64,000 nt of DNA. It comes from Massariosphaeria phaeospora. Taxonomy: Eukaryota; Ascomycota; Dothideomycetes; Pleosporales. The position numbers and the translations under genes are program-made. The DNA lies in the NCBI GenBank assembly GCA_011032825.1, contig JAADJZ010000023.1:248001-312000 (forward strand), written 5' to 3'. A model generated the notes under the pieces. It ran no database searches and had not been told where the DNA came from. It saw nothing but the letters and a program-made list of their open reading frames with translations. Shown one piece after another: positions 11,677-22,600 of this stretch (positions within the stretch are counted from its first letter, which is position 1; every line of letters starts with the position of its first letter).

Positions 11677-11936
11677 TATACCGTATAAACTGGTTTATAC
11701 GCCCCCCCTCAGTATAGGCCCCCCCCTGCCTAAAGGTTTATAAGTTTTAGTACAGGATAACTTTTACGCCCCCCCTTCTTTTTTACCTATAGCTGTAATA
11801 GGAAAGCTAATTAGAAAGGATTATAAAGAAAAAATTCCTATACGCTGCCCTTGCTTTATACGCCCCCCCCAAAGTTACCCTCGGCTAGAAAAACGGGCCA
11901 TACGCCCTGGGCGTATAAACCAGTTTATACGGTATA
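11677..11936. mobile_element. 260-bp inverted-repeat element (MITE-like)
   Basis: The first 28 bp (11677-11704, tataccgtataaactggttt...) and the last 28 bp (11909-11936) are perfect reverse complements. Each terminal repeat holds a smaller palindrome, TATAAAC-TG-GTTTATA, so each end can fold alone. The outermost TA on both sides is consistent with a TA target duplication, as made by Tc1/mariner-type elements. The interior has no coding capacity and repeats a TTATACGCCCCCCC-like string several times, at about 11694, 11771 and 11855. A non-autonomous DNA transposon relic fits best. No full-length relative occurs in the window. Confidence 0.8.
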
Positions 11937-12053
11937 TGCTCATCTGCAGCTCATATGGTCCTAGACTGTAGGGCATTATCGTCGTTGTCCACTGACAACT
12001 TACCCACTCCATCTTCTACCTATCACGTGTCAAAATTGCATTTCCCATCCAAC

Positions 12054-12699
12054 ATGAGACTTTCAGCTTACCTCAACCTCTTCCTCCCCCTTACCGTTCT
12101 TGCCGTCCCTACTCAACTCGAAAGTAGAGAAGTAAAGGCTTGCCATAACTCAGGCGATCCTGGTACATCTTGTGTCTTCAAAGATGACAAGACGTGGGTT
12201 CAAGCCATCACCGACTGGTGCCTCGCCTACCAAGGTCCGTACATAAAACAGCTCCACAGTGCTGATCCAATCCATAGTACTTCCTCAGCTCTTTGCTAAC
12301 TTTGCACGATTGCATGTAGGTTACGTAGTCACCAAAGGTACCAGTTTGCCTAGGTACATTAGTGCTGGCTATCTTGACACCAAAGGCAATCAAGTGGCCT
12401 TCTGGGGTTCGTGATTTCTACATTCATGCTCTGAACTGAAGAGCATTGCTGACTGGGCGTTGGACAGGCAATGTTAAGAACGACAGGCACGACAAGTACG
12501 AATTGAATTTGAGGAGTGCAGGAGACAATGATGATGATCAAGCATGGGGCCAGACGCAGTGGTGAAAGCAATGTCTGGTGCCCTCAAGGAGGATGGTACA
12601 ACAATAGATTCGGAACGGTGAGAGAAGGCTCGTCTGAACGACGCAAACACTTTACTAACGCGTTAGCAGTACTTCGCTGAGTGTATTAGGGGGAAATAG
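12054..12699 (+). CDS. Small secreted cysteine-containing protein
   Basis: The protein starts MRLSAYLNLFLPLTVLAVPT, a good signal peptide. A Cys-containing domain follows (ACHNSGDPGTSCVFKDDKTW...DWCLAY). Exons read in phase across 12054-12234, 12320-12406 and from 12468. In that third exon the first frame runs into a stop after KYELNLRSAGDNDDDQ. The downstream SNVWCPQGGWYNNRFGT lies in another frame and joins 12670-12699 (YFAECIRGK, stop). An extra 58-nt intron (12496-12553, GTACGA...GGCCAG) restores one frame and gives 129 residues. A frameshifted, decaying gene is the alternative. The family is not recognised; an effector-like role is only a guess. The start is 117 bp downstream of the inverted-repeat element. 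Confidence 0.6.
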
Positions 12700-13725
12700 G
12701 CGGGGGTTGCCGAGACTTGCCAACACTTTCTGGACAGACACATTCAGTTGGCCTTGCTACCAAAACTCAGGCAGGCTAGCGCTGGGTCAATACAGTTTGT
12801 CTGTTCGTCCAATTAGTTTGAGAGCTCTAGCGTGATTAAATTGAGTGAATTTGGCTCAAGATGTAGTGATGATGTGCTGCTAACTCGTTAGCTGAAGCTC
12901 TATTTTGTCGCAATCACCAATCGTCCGCGACGCCATGATGGCCAGATACCACGAGTACATACTACCGCTGCTGAATACTCAAGCGCCACTCGACCTCGCT
13001 GCACAGGTCTCTTGACAATTGGACGTCAACTGGTGGAGGATATGGATGCTAGGTATCGGTCACATTGACGATTGACGGCAGCAGCGAGCTGAGCCATTCC
13101 CTGATCGACTTGCCCGGGCTCCGATGCACTACTTTGTGCTTGATTATGCGCCAAATAATGACATCGCGATGGTCTCGGCTGCTGCGTTGGCTTCGGCGCT
13201 CCAGAACGGCGGTTGCACTGTTGCACTGTTGCGCTCCCATATCTGATCTTGGCGCGCAGGTGGCGGTCTGGGGCAAAGACCGTGAGGCGTTCGAGAGCGA
13301 GAGCGTGAACCTCAGTGATGAGGAGCAGTTTATAGATAGAAGAATAGTCTAAGTTTGGACGGATATGTGTTCTAACGCTGACAGGCATGAGATGACGGAA
13401 ATTGACCAAGGCGTTCGGATCTAATCCTTTAGTGGCTTAGCTTGCTCACATCTGTACATCCTAATCTAGGGACACAGCCTCAACTCCGATCCTTACCAAC
13501 TCTCGAAATATGTTGTGCGGCTCAGCATGCGGAGTGGAGTTGTAGGAGCATTCCTTAAATCTAAAGCGCGAGACGTTTCAGAACCTGCCAATCTGCGTGT
13601 TCTGTCCTTTCCTTTTAACTCTTTTTCTCACGACAAACCTTTGCTCATCAATCATTCGATTTCTGTTACGAATCTGTCGCATACATTCATTTTCGTCTGA
13701 TTTATGAGACAACAGCGCTCTCAAA
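12700..13725. other. Intergenic region, no supported gene
   Basis: There is only a weak 127-codon minus-strand frame (13026-13409) with unremarkable composition. C/T-rich sequence just before 13726 looks like the promoter and 5' UTR of the next gene. Confidence 0.4.
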
Positions 13726-14115
13726 ATGGCACACATTGATCGACTCCAATCGGTTCTCCTTGCCATCTTCTTCCTATTCACACTAGTCTCCTCCACTACC
13801 ACAATGCCCAGTGCCTCTCTCGCCTCCACTCTTTCCACAGCTACACCTACCGCGATCTCTACTTCTAGCTCCCCACCCTCCGCATCTCCGACGTCCTCCC
13901 CAGAATCCTCTACCGGGCTCTCCGTAGGCGCAATAGCAGGCATCGTCCTCGGCGCCCTCATCAGCATAGCCATCGTCCTCTGCGGCGTGCTGTTCGTCCT
14001 CAAACAGCTACACAGGAAGAAAGAGGCGCGCGAGACGTCAAAGTGGCCAAGCGACGTGCCGTCGAGAGATTATCATTACGATCCCGTAGGGCCGGCGGGG
14101 AATAGGAAAATCTAA
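13726..14115 (+). CDS. Mid2-like single-pass membrane protein
   Basis: This is a one-exon protein of 129 residues. It has a signal peptide (about residues 1-24, QSVLLAIFFLFTLVSS) and a Ser/Thr/Pro-rich ectodomain (about 25-64). A strong transmembrane helix (about 67-92, GAIAGIVLGALISIAIVLCG) is followed by a short basic cytoplasmic tail (KQLHRKKEARE). This layout matches the Mid2/WSC-type wall-stress sensors and other O-mannosylated surface proteins of fungi. No cysteine-rich WSC domain is present, so the specific role is unknown. The start codon follows a pyrimidine-rich leader. Confidence 0.75.
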   Translation: MAHIDRLQSVLLAIFFLFTLVSSTTTMPSASLASTLSTATPTAISTSSSPPSASPTSSPESSTGLSVGAIAGIVLGALISIAIVLCGVLFVLKQLHRKKEARETSKWPSDVPSRDYHYDPVGPAGNRKI

Positions 14116-15285
14116 TAAGGACGGTTGTGCAGGTTCGCTGGTGAGGGAGAAGTTGATCGTGGGGTGGAGCGTAGGAGAAGATTCGGTTTGACGGAGACTT
14201 AAAAATGCGAAAGAAGGAAGTTTTCGTTCACTGGTGACAACATTTTCAGCTGTCAGAGCTCTCCGGTGGAAAGGACTCTCGTCCACGGTCTAGAGCCGCA
14301 TTTCAGGAAACAGAAGGCATCGAAAGGGCTTGACATGGCGCGGTCTCCATTAGAAACTGGTCCTCTACCGTCTTTATCAAACAGCACGCAACGCACTCAA
14401 CGTCCACAGTATCACCGCCGCCACCACCACTACCAGGCATGGCCGGTGTAAGTCTCGAAAAGCAAGCGCTACGACCCAATCGCCATACCCATCCAGTTCA
14501 GAACAGAACTCGCAATGGAAAAAGTGGCAAGAAACGCAACACCAATATCAAGAAACGGCAGCGACAAGAGCTGGAACAGTAATCTCGGAACCTGCGCACA
14601 CCGAGCCAGTACTCGTTATATACTTCGACGCGATGTACCACCCCGCCGCCCGAGCCCAGATGCGCCATCTCCCTCTTCAAACCCTCCGACCAGCAATCAT
14701 GCACCGATCTCCTCAACGCGGACTGCTTCACACGCTTACACGTGCGCGCCACGCCAAGCCAGCACAGCTCCGCTCACAACCCGCCAATCCGCCATACGTG
14801 AACACTTCCTGCATGGCCCACGACAATATCTTGATGGTGTTTTTGACATATAACAAGGAGCACTAAGATCGGCTCACGGCAGTTGTGGATGCGGTACGGT
14901 CTGGGGACTTGCAGATCGATGGCAACGGCTGCGCTTTCGGGGTAAAGCGGGCTGAAAACGCGGGATTGGGCTTGCATGCAATTGGGGACGGCGCGGTGTG
15001 ATGGGTCGTTAATCTAGGGCGTTGGAAGCAGTGAACATCAAGGCATATCGGGTTCAGTCCGGAAGTATCTAGGTATCATGAAGAGACTCACTTTCGCTAG
15101 CAAGCGGACCACAGCCTGCGTTTGACACAGTTTGTATTCCGTCTACAGCGAAACATTCGCAGAGTTCCCGTCGGCATTTTGTACTACATGTATACCAAAA
15201 CAACACCCGCTGCCTCCTCCCCGACATCCCATCCCACAACCCCCACACTTCCCCCCACACTACTCTCCTAAATAAGTATCCTCAG
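14116..15285. other. Intergenic, with one protein-like open stretch
   Basis: A plus-strand frame open from about 14455 to the stop at 14864-14866 has ordinary protein composition (for example HTEPVLVIYFDAMYHP) but no start codon I can justify. It might be an upstream exon of the gene at about 15.3 kb. Nothing else is convincing. Confidence 0.3.
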
Positions 15286-16054
15286 TTCTACATCACTCAA
15301 CCGAATACATCAACATACTCGACAAGCACCAAGAACGAAACTCATGTCCCCACCAACGCCCCAGACTCGCGCAATCCATCAAAGACACCAAAGCCCGCGA
15401 GCAAGACAGCAGCGCAAAGTCGCCTCAACGCCCAAGCGGAGCAGGTACGTCGCCCGCAAAGAAGGCACCGTGTAAATACCGTACGTTCACTGACCTGCCC
15501 TAGAAGCCCGAGGATAGTGTCCCCCATGCACGAGACCATGTCACGTCTCAACTTTCCCAGCTCGCCATATAGGTAAAGACGCCAGCAAGCCCGACAACGC
15601 CAATGACGAAGGCCTTGCACTAAGCGCGGCCTCTCCCAGCACCTACCACATAAACTCCGATACTCGGCAGAGAATGAGGCGCGCGAGATTCTTTTCCCAG
15701 ATCTACTTCCCCCCCGAAACAAGTGCGAATCTGCAAGCCGCCACGCACCGACTGCGCGTCTCAGACAACAACAGTGTATGGTCCCACGTGCACCACAGCA
15801 TCGCCCTCGTGATCGATGCCGAGTACTGCGCCCACGCAGGACACGTACTGTCTGCCTTGCAGGTGGGTCTTGAGCAGGGCCTCGAGGCGGACATACGCGG
15901 GTGCGTGTTGGGCGCGGGGAGTGAGGAGGAGGTGGGCTTTCGGTTCGAGCGTCGGGAAGTTGGGAGTGCGTTGATGGGGGTTGATTCAGGGTGCTGGGAT
16001 GAGGGTGTCAGTGGACGGGTTTTGAGTACGTGGTTTGGGGGGTTGGTTGCTTAG
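15286..16054 (+). CDS. Unrecognised multi-exon gene, 5' end not found
   Basis: One frame runs from a CTCAG acceptor at 15285 to 15444 (HSTEYINILDKHQERN, then SSAKSPQRPSGAG). It joins in phase across a 128-nt intron (GTACGT...TATAG) to 15573, continuing KDASKPDNANDEGLALSAAS. From there it is open to a TAG at 16052, including the sequence HSIALVIDAEYCAHAGHVLS. The first visible exon has no Met and an upstream TAA, so at least one 5' exon is missing. A donor-like GTGGGT near 15863 could end the exon earlier. No domain is recognised. Confidence 0.4.
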
Positions 16055-16356
16055 ACGCGGAGGAGGGGACTGAGTTGGTCGAGAGGAAGGGGGTCGTTCG
16101 GTTGATGGGTGTAGGCACAGGGGCGGTTCGCTGGAAGCCGGGAATGGTTCGAGTTGGTTTCTTCTCAGCGATTTTTCTTTCAGTATCTATCCCATTCTGG
16201 ACCTTTTTGTCAAAGTCAGCAGGCAGATGCCAGTCTTTCCCACTCCTACTCTTATTCCTACACCCAACTGCATAACCCAACATTGTCCCACCGCTACCGA
16301 CAGCCCCCTCAAGATCCCTAGGCAATGCGGAAGATTGGCCGGTTCGATTGGAGTCT

Positions 16357-16674
16357 TCAGCAATGCTCAAGCATAGAAACGCTGACGAGACTCCGAACTT
16401 TCGCGAACCTGTCAGCAAAAAACGACAGAGTGCTCTCGCCTCCGCGAACTTCGAAGAAGTCCAGGAAGAAGGCCTGCTCTAGATGCTTCACAGTATCATC
16501 TCTTGTGGCCCATGGACGAGGTCGAGACAAGACAGCTGTAAAGTGTATATGCTCCCACGTTTCCGTAACCACAGAGGTCTCAGTCAACGAAGTTCCTGCC
16601 GCAGAGATTCCATCCACAGAGAGTGTTTCCTCGCAGAGCGACACATTCGTGAACATATACTTTTGCGTCCTCAT
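16357..16674 (-). CDS. Candidate ORF, 105 codons
   Basis: A minus-strand ATG frame with balanced composition (for example TWEHIHFTAVLSRPRPWATR and LEQAFFLDFFEVRGGE). No family is recognised and no splicing partner was found. It could be a fragment of a decayed gene. Confidence 0.25.
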   Translation of the reverse strand: MRTQKYMFTNVSLCEETLSVDGISAAGTSLTETSVVTETWEHIHFTAVLSRPRPWATRDDTVKHLEQAFFLDFFEVRGGESTLSFFADRFAKVRSLVSVSMLEHC

Positions 16675-19600
16675 CGTCGGCTTACGATCGGTGCCGAGCT
16701 TCGAGTATGCTAGTGGTACATTTTGCGCCTAGGAACTGAGCTGAGCTGGCGTAGAGCAATGTATGTTGACGTCCGTAGCCTTCTGGTGTTGACGAGCGAA
16801 CGCGGTTCAACTCGAGCTGACTGCATATCAAGTTCTGTGATAGACTGCCTATTTGGCCGGTATAGTCGCTCTAATCGCAAGCCCTACCTCCTCGAACGAA
16901 CCTCTAGCATACGTCGAGCCACGACAGCGAAGTGAAGAGCATGAGTTCCAGCGGTTTGACCTGGAAAGCTCATGCCTCAACGCCGTTTACATCCCTGCAA
17001 ATTGCTGCTTACAAGACATGCTATGACCTTCCACATTCAAACATGTCTACGGCCCCATTTCACACCCAACGAGCTGTCCCCCACGCCCAAGAACCCCTCT
17101 ACACCCACACAGCACAGCAAGACCGAGGAAATGCAGCCCAACGCCCAACAGATCGGCGTCTTGCTCTGCCTCAGTGACCGATACGTAAGTACGTAGCTAC
17201 CGAGATAGCAGTTGTCCAGGGATATCCTTTCTAGGGAGACCGGGACTAGCCCATCTGGCGGCCACCGCTCTCCGCTTCATTTTGCAAAAGACCAAGGAGT
17301 AAAGTGGGTACTGTGGACAACGCATATGTTGCTTGCCTCGGCTCGACGTGTGCGGAGAGACTGTTAGCGAGTGAAGTGGAGTAGGAGAAGGCGAAACGAA
17401 ACAGCTGAGCTGGGAAGAGGGCAAGAGTGGGAAGCAGGCCAGTCCCTGTGTTTCGCTTTGATCGACAGCCCATGTCTACGCTGGCTGATTGGGCGACGCA
17501 TCTGTTGATCTGAAGCGTAGTGTCAGAAACTTCTCCGTTTCGGCCGTAGTGCTATATCGACGACGCATATTCTTTGCTGGCTTTGCATCTGCATTCGAGA
17601 ATGCGAGTCTTACCGAAGATTCCGCAGTATGATAGAATCCTGGAAATGAGGCTGGATATAGACCGCTGACGACCTATTACAAACCCTGGGCAGTAGACGG
17701 CTTCGAAACGGTAACAGTGAGGCGGTGCGAAAGTGCCGATGGCGAGGATACAGTTGCCGGAAGCTCACAGCAGTAGTCTAGTCTGTAGGATGTTGGCTGA
17801 TCTTTAAGGAAAAACAAGGATAACCTGGGAAACGAATATCCTGAAGATCTTGACCACGCTCTCCAGGTGCTGCAAGAATGGGTCGATGTTCTATACAGCC
17901 TCCAATGCTGTTGAAAACTTGTCGATCGGCTAGATGCTTGCCTAGGGCTTCCAGTTCCAGTCGATTTCACAGACGCTGAAGACGTTGGGCTGCAGCCATT
18001 ATGTCGGATAGGCTCCGCTCAAGAAACATCTCCTTGTAGGTAGAAATCGGTAAAAGGGCACTTCGAAGCAGCGCATAGGTCGTACGGTTTCGACGTCGAC
18101 AGCTGCGTTCCAGAACTTATCACTGATCCCGCACACCTCACTAGTCGAGGCGTTTGATAATGGCAGCTCGAGCATCTCTCATGCACACTGCCGATTGAAA
18201 CCCCTCGCTGAAACAGTTCGAGCAAGCCAGATCGCCTACGACGAGGAATTCCATGGAACCAGCCTTCGCCACAGTCCTTCCCCGTGCTCTGCATTTCCAA
18301 TCGCGGAGCACGCGAGTAGCTACAAGGTCTCCACCCTGGTATTATATTCGGTCCGAATACTGCCAAAGCAAAGGCCTGACCTTCCAGTCATGCGGCCGAT
18401 CTATTTCGAGGTCCCCTCGTCTTCAAGCTGAAGCCATGTAAGGAGACACAAGAAACACTCAGCTCGGTACCAACACCCGCGTCGTGGGACATTGATCCTC
18501 GGACGACATCAAAGCGCTCCCGTGCTCGTGATACAGGGAGCACAGAGAGACGCGTGGGCGACATGGTTTTGTTATCGTTGGGTATGGACATGCAGCGAGC
18601 GTGACAAAAGGCCGTGCTGGTCGTTGGAATCGCACGGAAAAGGTTGTGAGACAGAACCTGTATCGTACCAAGAGCTCTATGCACTGCCTTCAGCGAATGC
18701 GAATCGCCTGGTGTGGAGCAGAGCCGCCTGCGCTGAAATTAATCTATGGCGCGTGATCAACTCTTGTCGCCGGGCTGAGGCGAAGAGGGTCGTGGTTAGA
18801 ATGATGCAATGGAAGACTTGCCACCTCGCGTGTGTAACGGACCAGAAGGTGACACGGCCGAAAATAGATTTCCACACGATGGTGAATCGTAAAATCGCGA
18901 TCCTAGCGAGATGAAGGTTACGGGCGAGTAAGTTTGTGAAGGGGCACTAAGCCCTGTGGTCGACGGCGCCCTGTAGCCACCCCCGCTACATTAAACATCC
19001 TAGTTTCGTGAAACGAGTGAAGAGGCCAGACGCGACTACTGACCATTGCAGTCGAGCTTGTCATGCCTGGTACCTATGCACGTGTGGGATTTGTGATAAA
19101 TTCCCCTTTCAGAAGCGCCGTAAAATGCCCAATGCAAACGTCCGTGGACTGTATGTACGAGCGGATAAGCCCAATTTCCGTCAGACCACCTTTTGATGCA
19201 AGTCGAAGACCAGGGTAGAGAGGCGTACCACAGGTGCTAAGCCAAAATCCAGGAAAACAATACTGGCTCCTGCAGCTTTTCGCTTTAGGCAGAACGTGTG
19301 TAGCTGCGCAACACGCTGACCGAGACTCAGATAGCGATCTGATCATCCTATCAATACGGAGTAGATACTGTTGCTCTTTTCTCGCCCCTTTTGATAAACA
19401 GGCAATTGTTCGCCCAGGACGGCATCGCACGTACCAACCTGTCTTTTGGGCGGCTGAATCGGTATGGGCACCGAATCGGACGTGATGGCGTATAATGGAA
19501 CGAGGAGAATTTTGGAGGAAAGCAAAGCGAAATGCGGATAGGAGTTAGTGGGATCGATTAGGTCCATGAAAGATGAGGAAGACAAATAACCCCGAATGAG

Positions 19601-22600
19601 TTGTCAGGCCCAATTAACAATTACAAAGTACCCATTGCTTCTTTCTGCGACCGCTTTGCTGTTGAGACGTTTTCGACAGGTATACTGACGCAACCCGAAG
19701 TCCATTTCGCTTATGTCAGGGTACCGTTGATTTCTAAAAATCGGTAGACTCTCGGTACGGACTGCTTCTTGATGTTGAACTAAACACGAGACGGTTACGA
19801 GAAGAACCCTGCCAGGAAGGAACGACAGCTCGGTGGAGCCCACCCGGAACTGCGGCTGTTAAAGCAATCCGCGAGTCTTTTCAATCTGGTTGTGAGTCGT
19901 GCTATAATCTTGCGGCGTGCGCTACGTCAGTTTCGGAGCATGCTATAATAATGGTCTTCTCCGTGAGTGGACAATAGACAATGGGAGTATACCTCGAGTT
20001 GGAATCCACAGGGGTGCGTAACCGTTTCGTTAGCCATGCGCAGAGGTAAACACGCGAGTAACACAACCGTGTCATGGCCCCCATCCACCACAACGTTTTT
20101 CCAGCCTCTGCTTGTCACGCGTGCCCATGTTTGAGAAGCGGTATGAGACTTGGGCAAAAGAGGAGGTGGCCCACGACCCGACACACTGGTTCGGCCTTGC
20201 TGGTCTCCTGAAATACCCCGTCAGCCAATCAGAAGTTCCATGGGGGCGGGGAAAGGCCGCCGGAACGGCCTCGTAAAGCCTAGAAGCCGAGGCGGTCCAG
20301 CTGGTATCTTGCAAGAAAGATGCTCAAGGACGAATCAGAGCGCGTTCTAGACGCCATGGAGGTAGCAGGGTGGTGCGGCAGACGGCTGCAGCCCTCAGTC
20401 CATGTCCAGCAGGTGTTCCGCCCGAATCACCGTCGGCAGTGGGCCAGGTCCTCCGACCAGGAATCCGCGGGAGACCGGGGCTCCATGTCGAAGCTATTCT
20501 GATATAACCAGGGCTGGCACGTTCCCGCTATCGCGATAAAAGCCGGCAGAAAGAAACCGCCGTCCTGCATCCAATCAGCACAATACTCCAAGTTGACGCT
20601 TATGCAGAGACGTTAAATGTGAGGGCTCGGTTAGAGAGCAGCGGGCATTTCAAAGCAGAAGAGAGTATTTCTCTGACAGTTGTCAATCGCACGCGGAGTG
20701 GCGTTCTTAGACCACGGGTAGAATCGAAATTGATTTCTTTTATCGTAGTTCGGCTCGTCATTTCTTTAGAGGCTGGATCTATTCTCGCTTGAATGTGGGC
20801 GGCCCTGGTCCTCGCAGAATACATGCCCAGATCCCCTGGTGGAATCTGTGCGGATGATGCGCCTGCGTGTGCTCCCAGGTCGGGTCTCTGCGGCCCTTAA
20901 GGTAAGGCGGGAAGCAAGGTCGAGGGGCCCTGAAGATGATCTCCACGCCGCCTGGTCAGCGAAACGAGCCCACGAACTGCTTGTTTTGACATGACGTCTT
21001 CACCTACCGGGCTGAGGGGATCGCTGTGCGACTTCCTCGAACGAACATCGGCTACACTTCCAGCGACTGCTGCAGCATAAGCACGACGGTCCAGAATTGG
21101 TATGCTAGCCTTTTCGAGATCACACTCCTGTGCCCGCGCGGAGTGTCTTACAAAAAACGGTCGCCCCTTGGGCGTGCATACCGCCGATCCCAAGGCACTT
21201 CAGCCGGGGCCAAAGCTCATTGTTGCGACCAAGGTTCAGGCCCCGACAATACTCGGCGGCCATGCGACACTGATGAATCCGCAATTCTAGGTCGTAGAAA
21301 GTCTTGTTGTGGACAGAAAATGCGGAGAATGTCCCGTTTCCTGTCCAATAAGACATCTCTGCTTCTTCCAATATCCAGGCAGTGAGTCGAGGACTCCAGC
21401 TTGCCGAGCAGCACTGGTGTCTGACAAACTGAAGCCTAGAGCCGGGAGGCAGACGAAGATGATCCTTGCTTCCCGTCAGCAGCAGCGCCCCCATCCACGC
21501 GCACACACGCACAGCTCCCTCTTCACTGTGGCTGCATTGTTGCTCATCATCCCGCGCCCGTAACGGGCTTTGGTAAGTCTCGGCATCAATATTTCTTCAA
21601 CGTCTGATGGCATGCGCCAAATGAATCGCACGAGATGGAAGCGAGCTGTTGAAAGCCTAGTGTCGAAATGATAAGGGGTCATAGTAACTGCGCTTGCGAA
21701 GTGCGCTTGAGCGAAGTTACGGGTTTGCAATAGCTCCACTGCGGTAGATTCCACTTACACCAGACAAGATGTCTTCCATTTCTTTAGACATGGGCCTTGA
21801 CGGGCCGCTCCAGCTGACCACTTGCCACATGTACGTCGCCGCTAGAGTGGACTTTGCGCAACATTCGGCTGCACTGAGCCGGCCAGGTTATCGTGGGTGC
21901 CAGAGTAACTCGAAATGCTGCTGCATGGGTGGCTAAACAATGTGACGAGATCTTAATGCGCCTTCCCACATACCGCACTACGTTCAGAGCTTTTGCGCAA
22001 GTGTGGTGATGACGGCGGGGCGGGAGAATGCATGACAGTCGATGCGGGCAAGTGGCGGCAGTTTACCAGTCCGAAGAATTCGCTCTGTAAATGCCTTATT
22101 ATCGCTTTGACTACGGACTAGGCTGACCGCGAGTGTGAGTGTTGGTGTTGTTGTTGTTGTTGGGTTGAGTAACAAAACGGGAGCGCTGGCGTTGGTTTAG
22201 AGTTAATCGTTGCTCGGTACCTGAGTTGTCTCCCTTGAACAGGCCAGCGATGCTTCGCAGGGTATACTCCGCACTCTGCGAACGCCTCGCTCGGAATAAT
22301 GTACCATGTCACGATCGCTGTCCAGGGGCACAACGCCAGCGACTTCAGTCGCGACTTGTTTCTGTCGCAACTTGCGCGCTTCTAGAAACTTGCTAGTCAT
22401 GATGGGCTCGGCCCGGCTGGGGTCGTCTTGAGGATCGAGCGACCGCGCGGCCTGTTTCAAGACAGCAAGAGTGCTCTGATTCGAAAGGCGCGCAGGAACC
22501 CCTAGAGTAGAAACTTGGCTGTTACCACGCTCGCTCTCTGCTCAGTGGACGCGTTGTTGTTCCTGCGACGCGCGACCCGCGTCAGCAGCATAAGAGCAAT

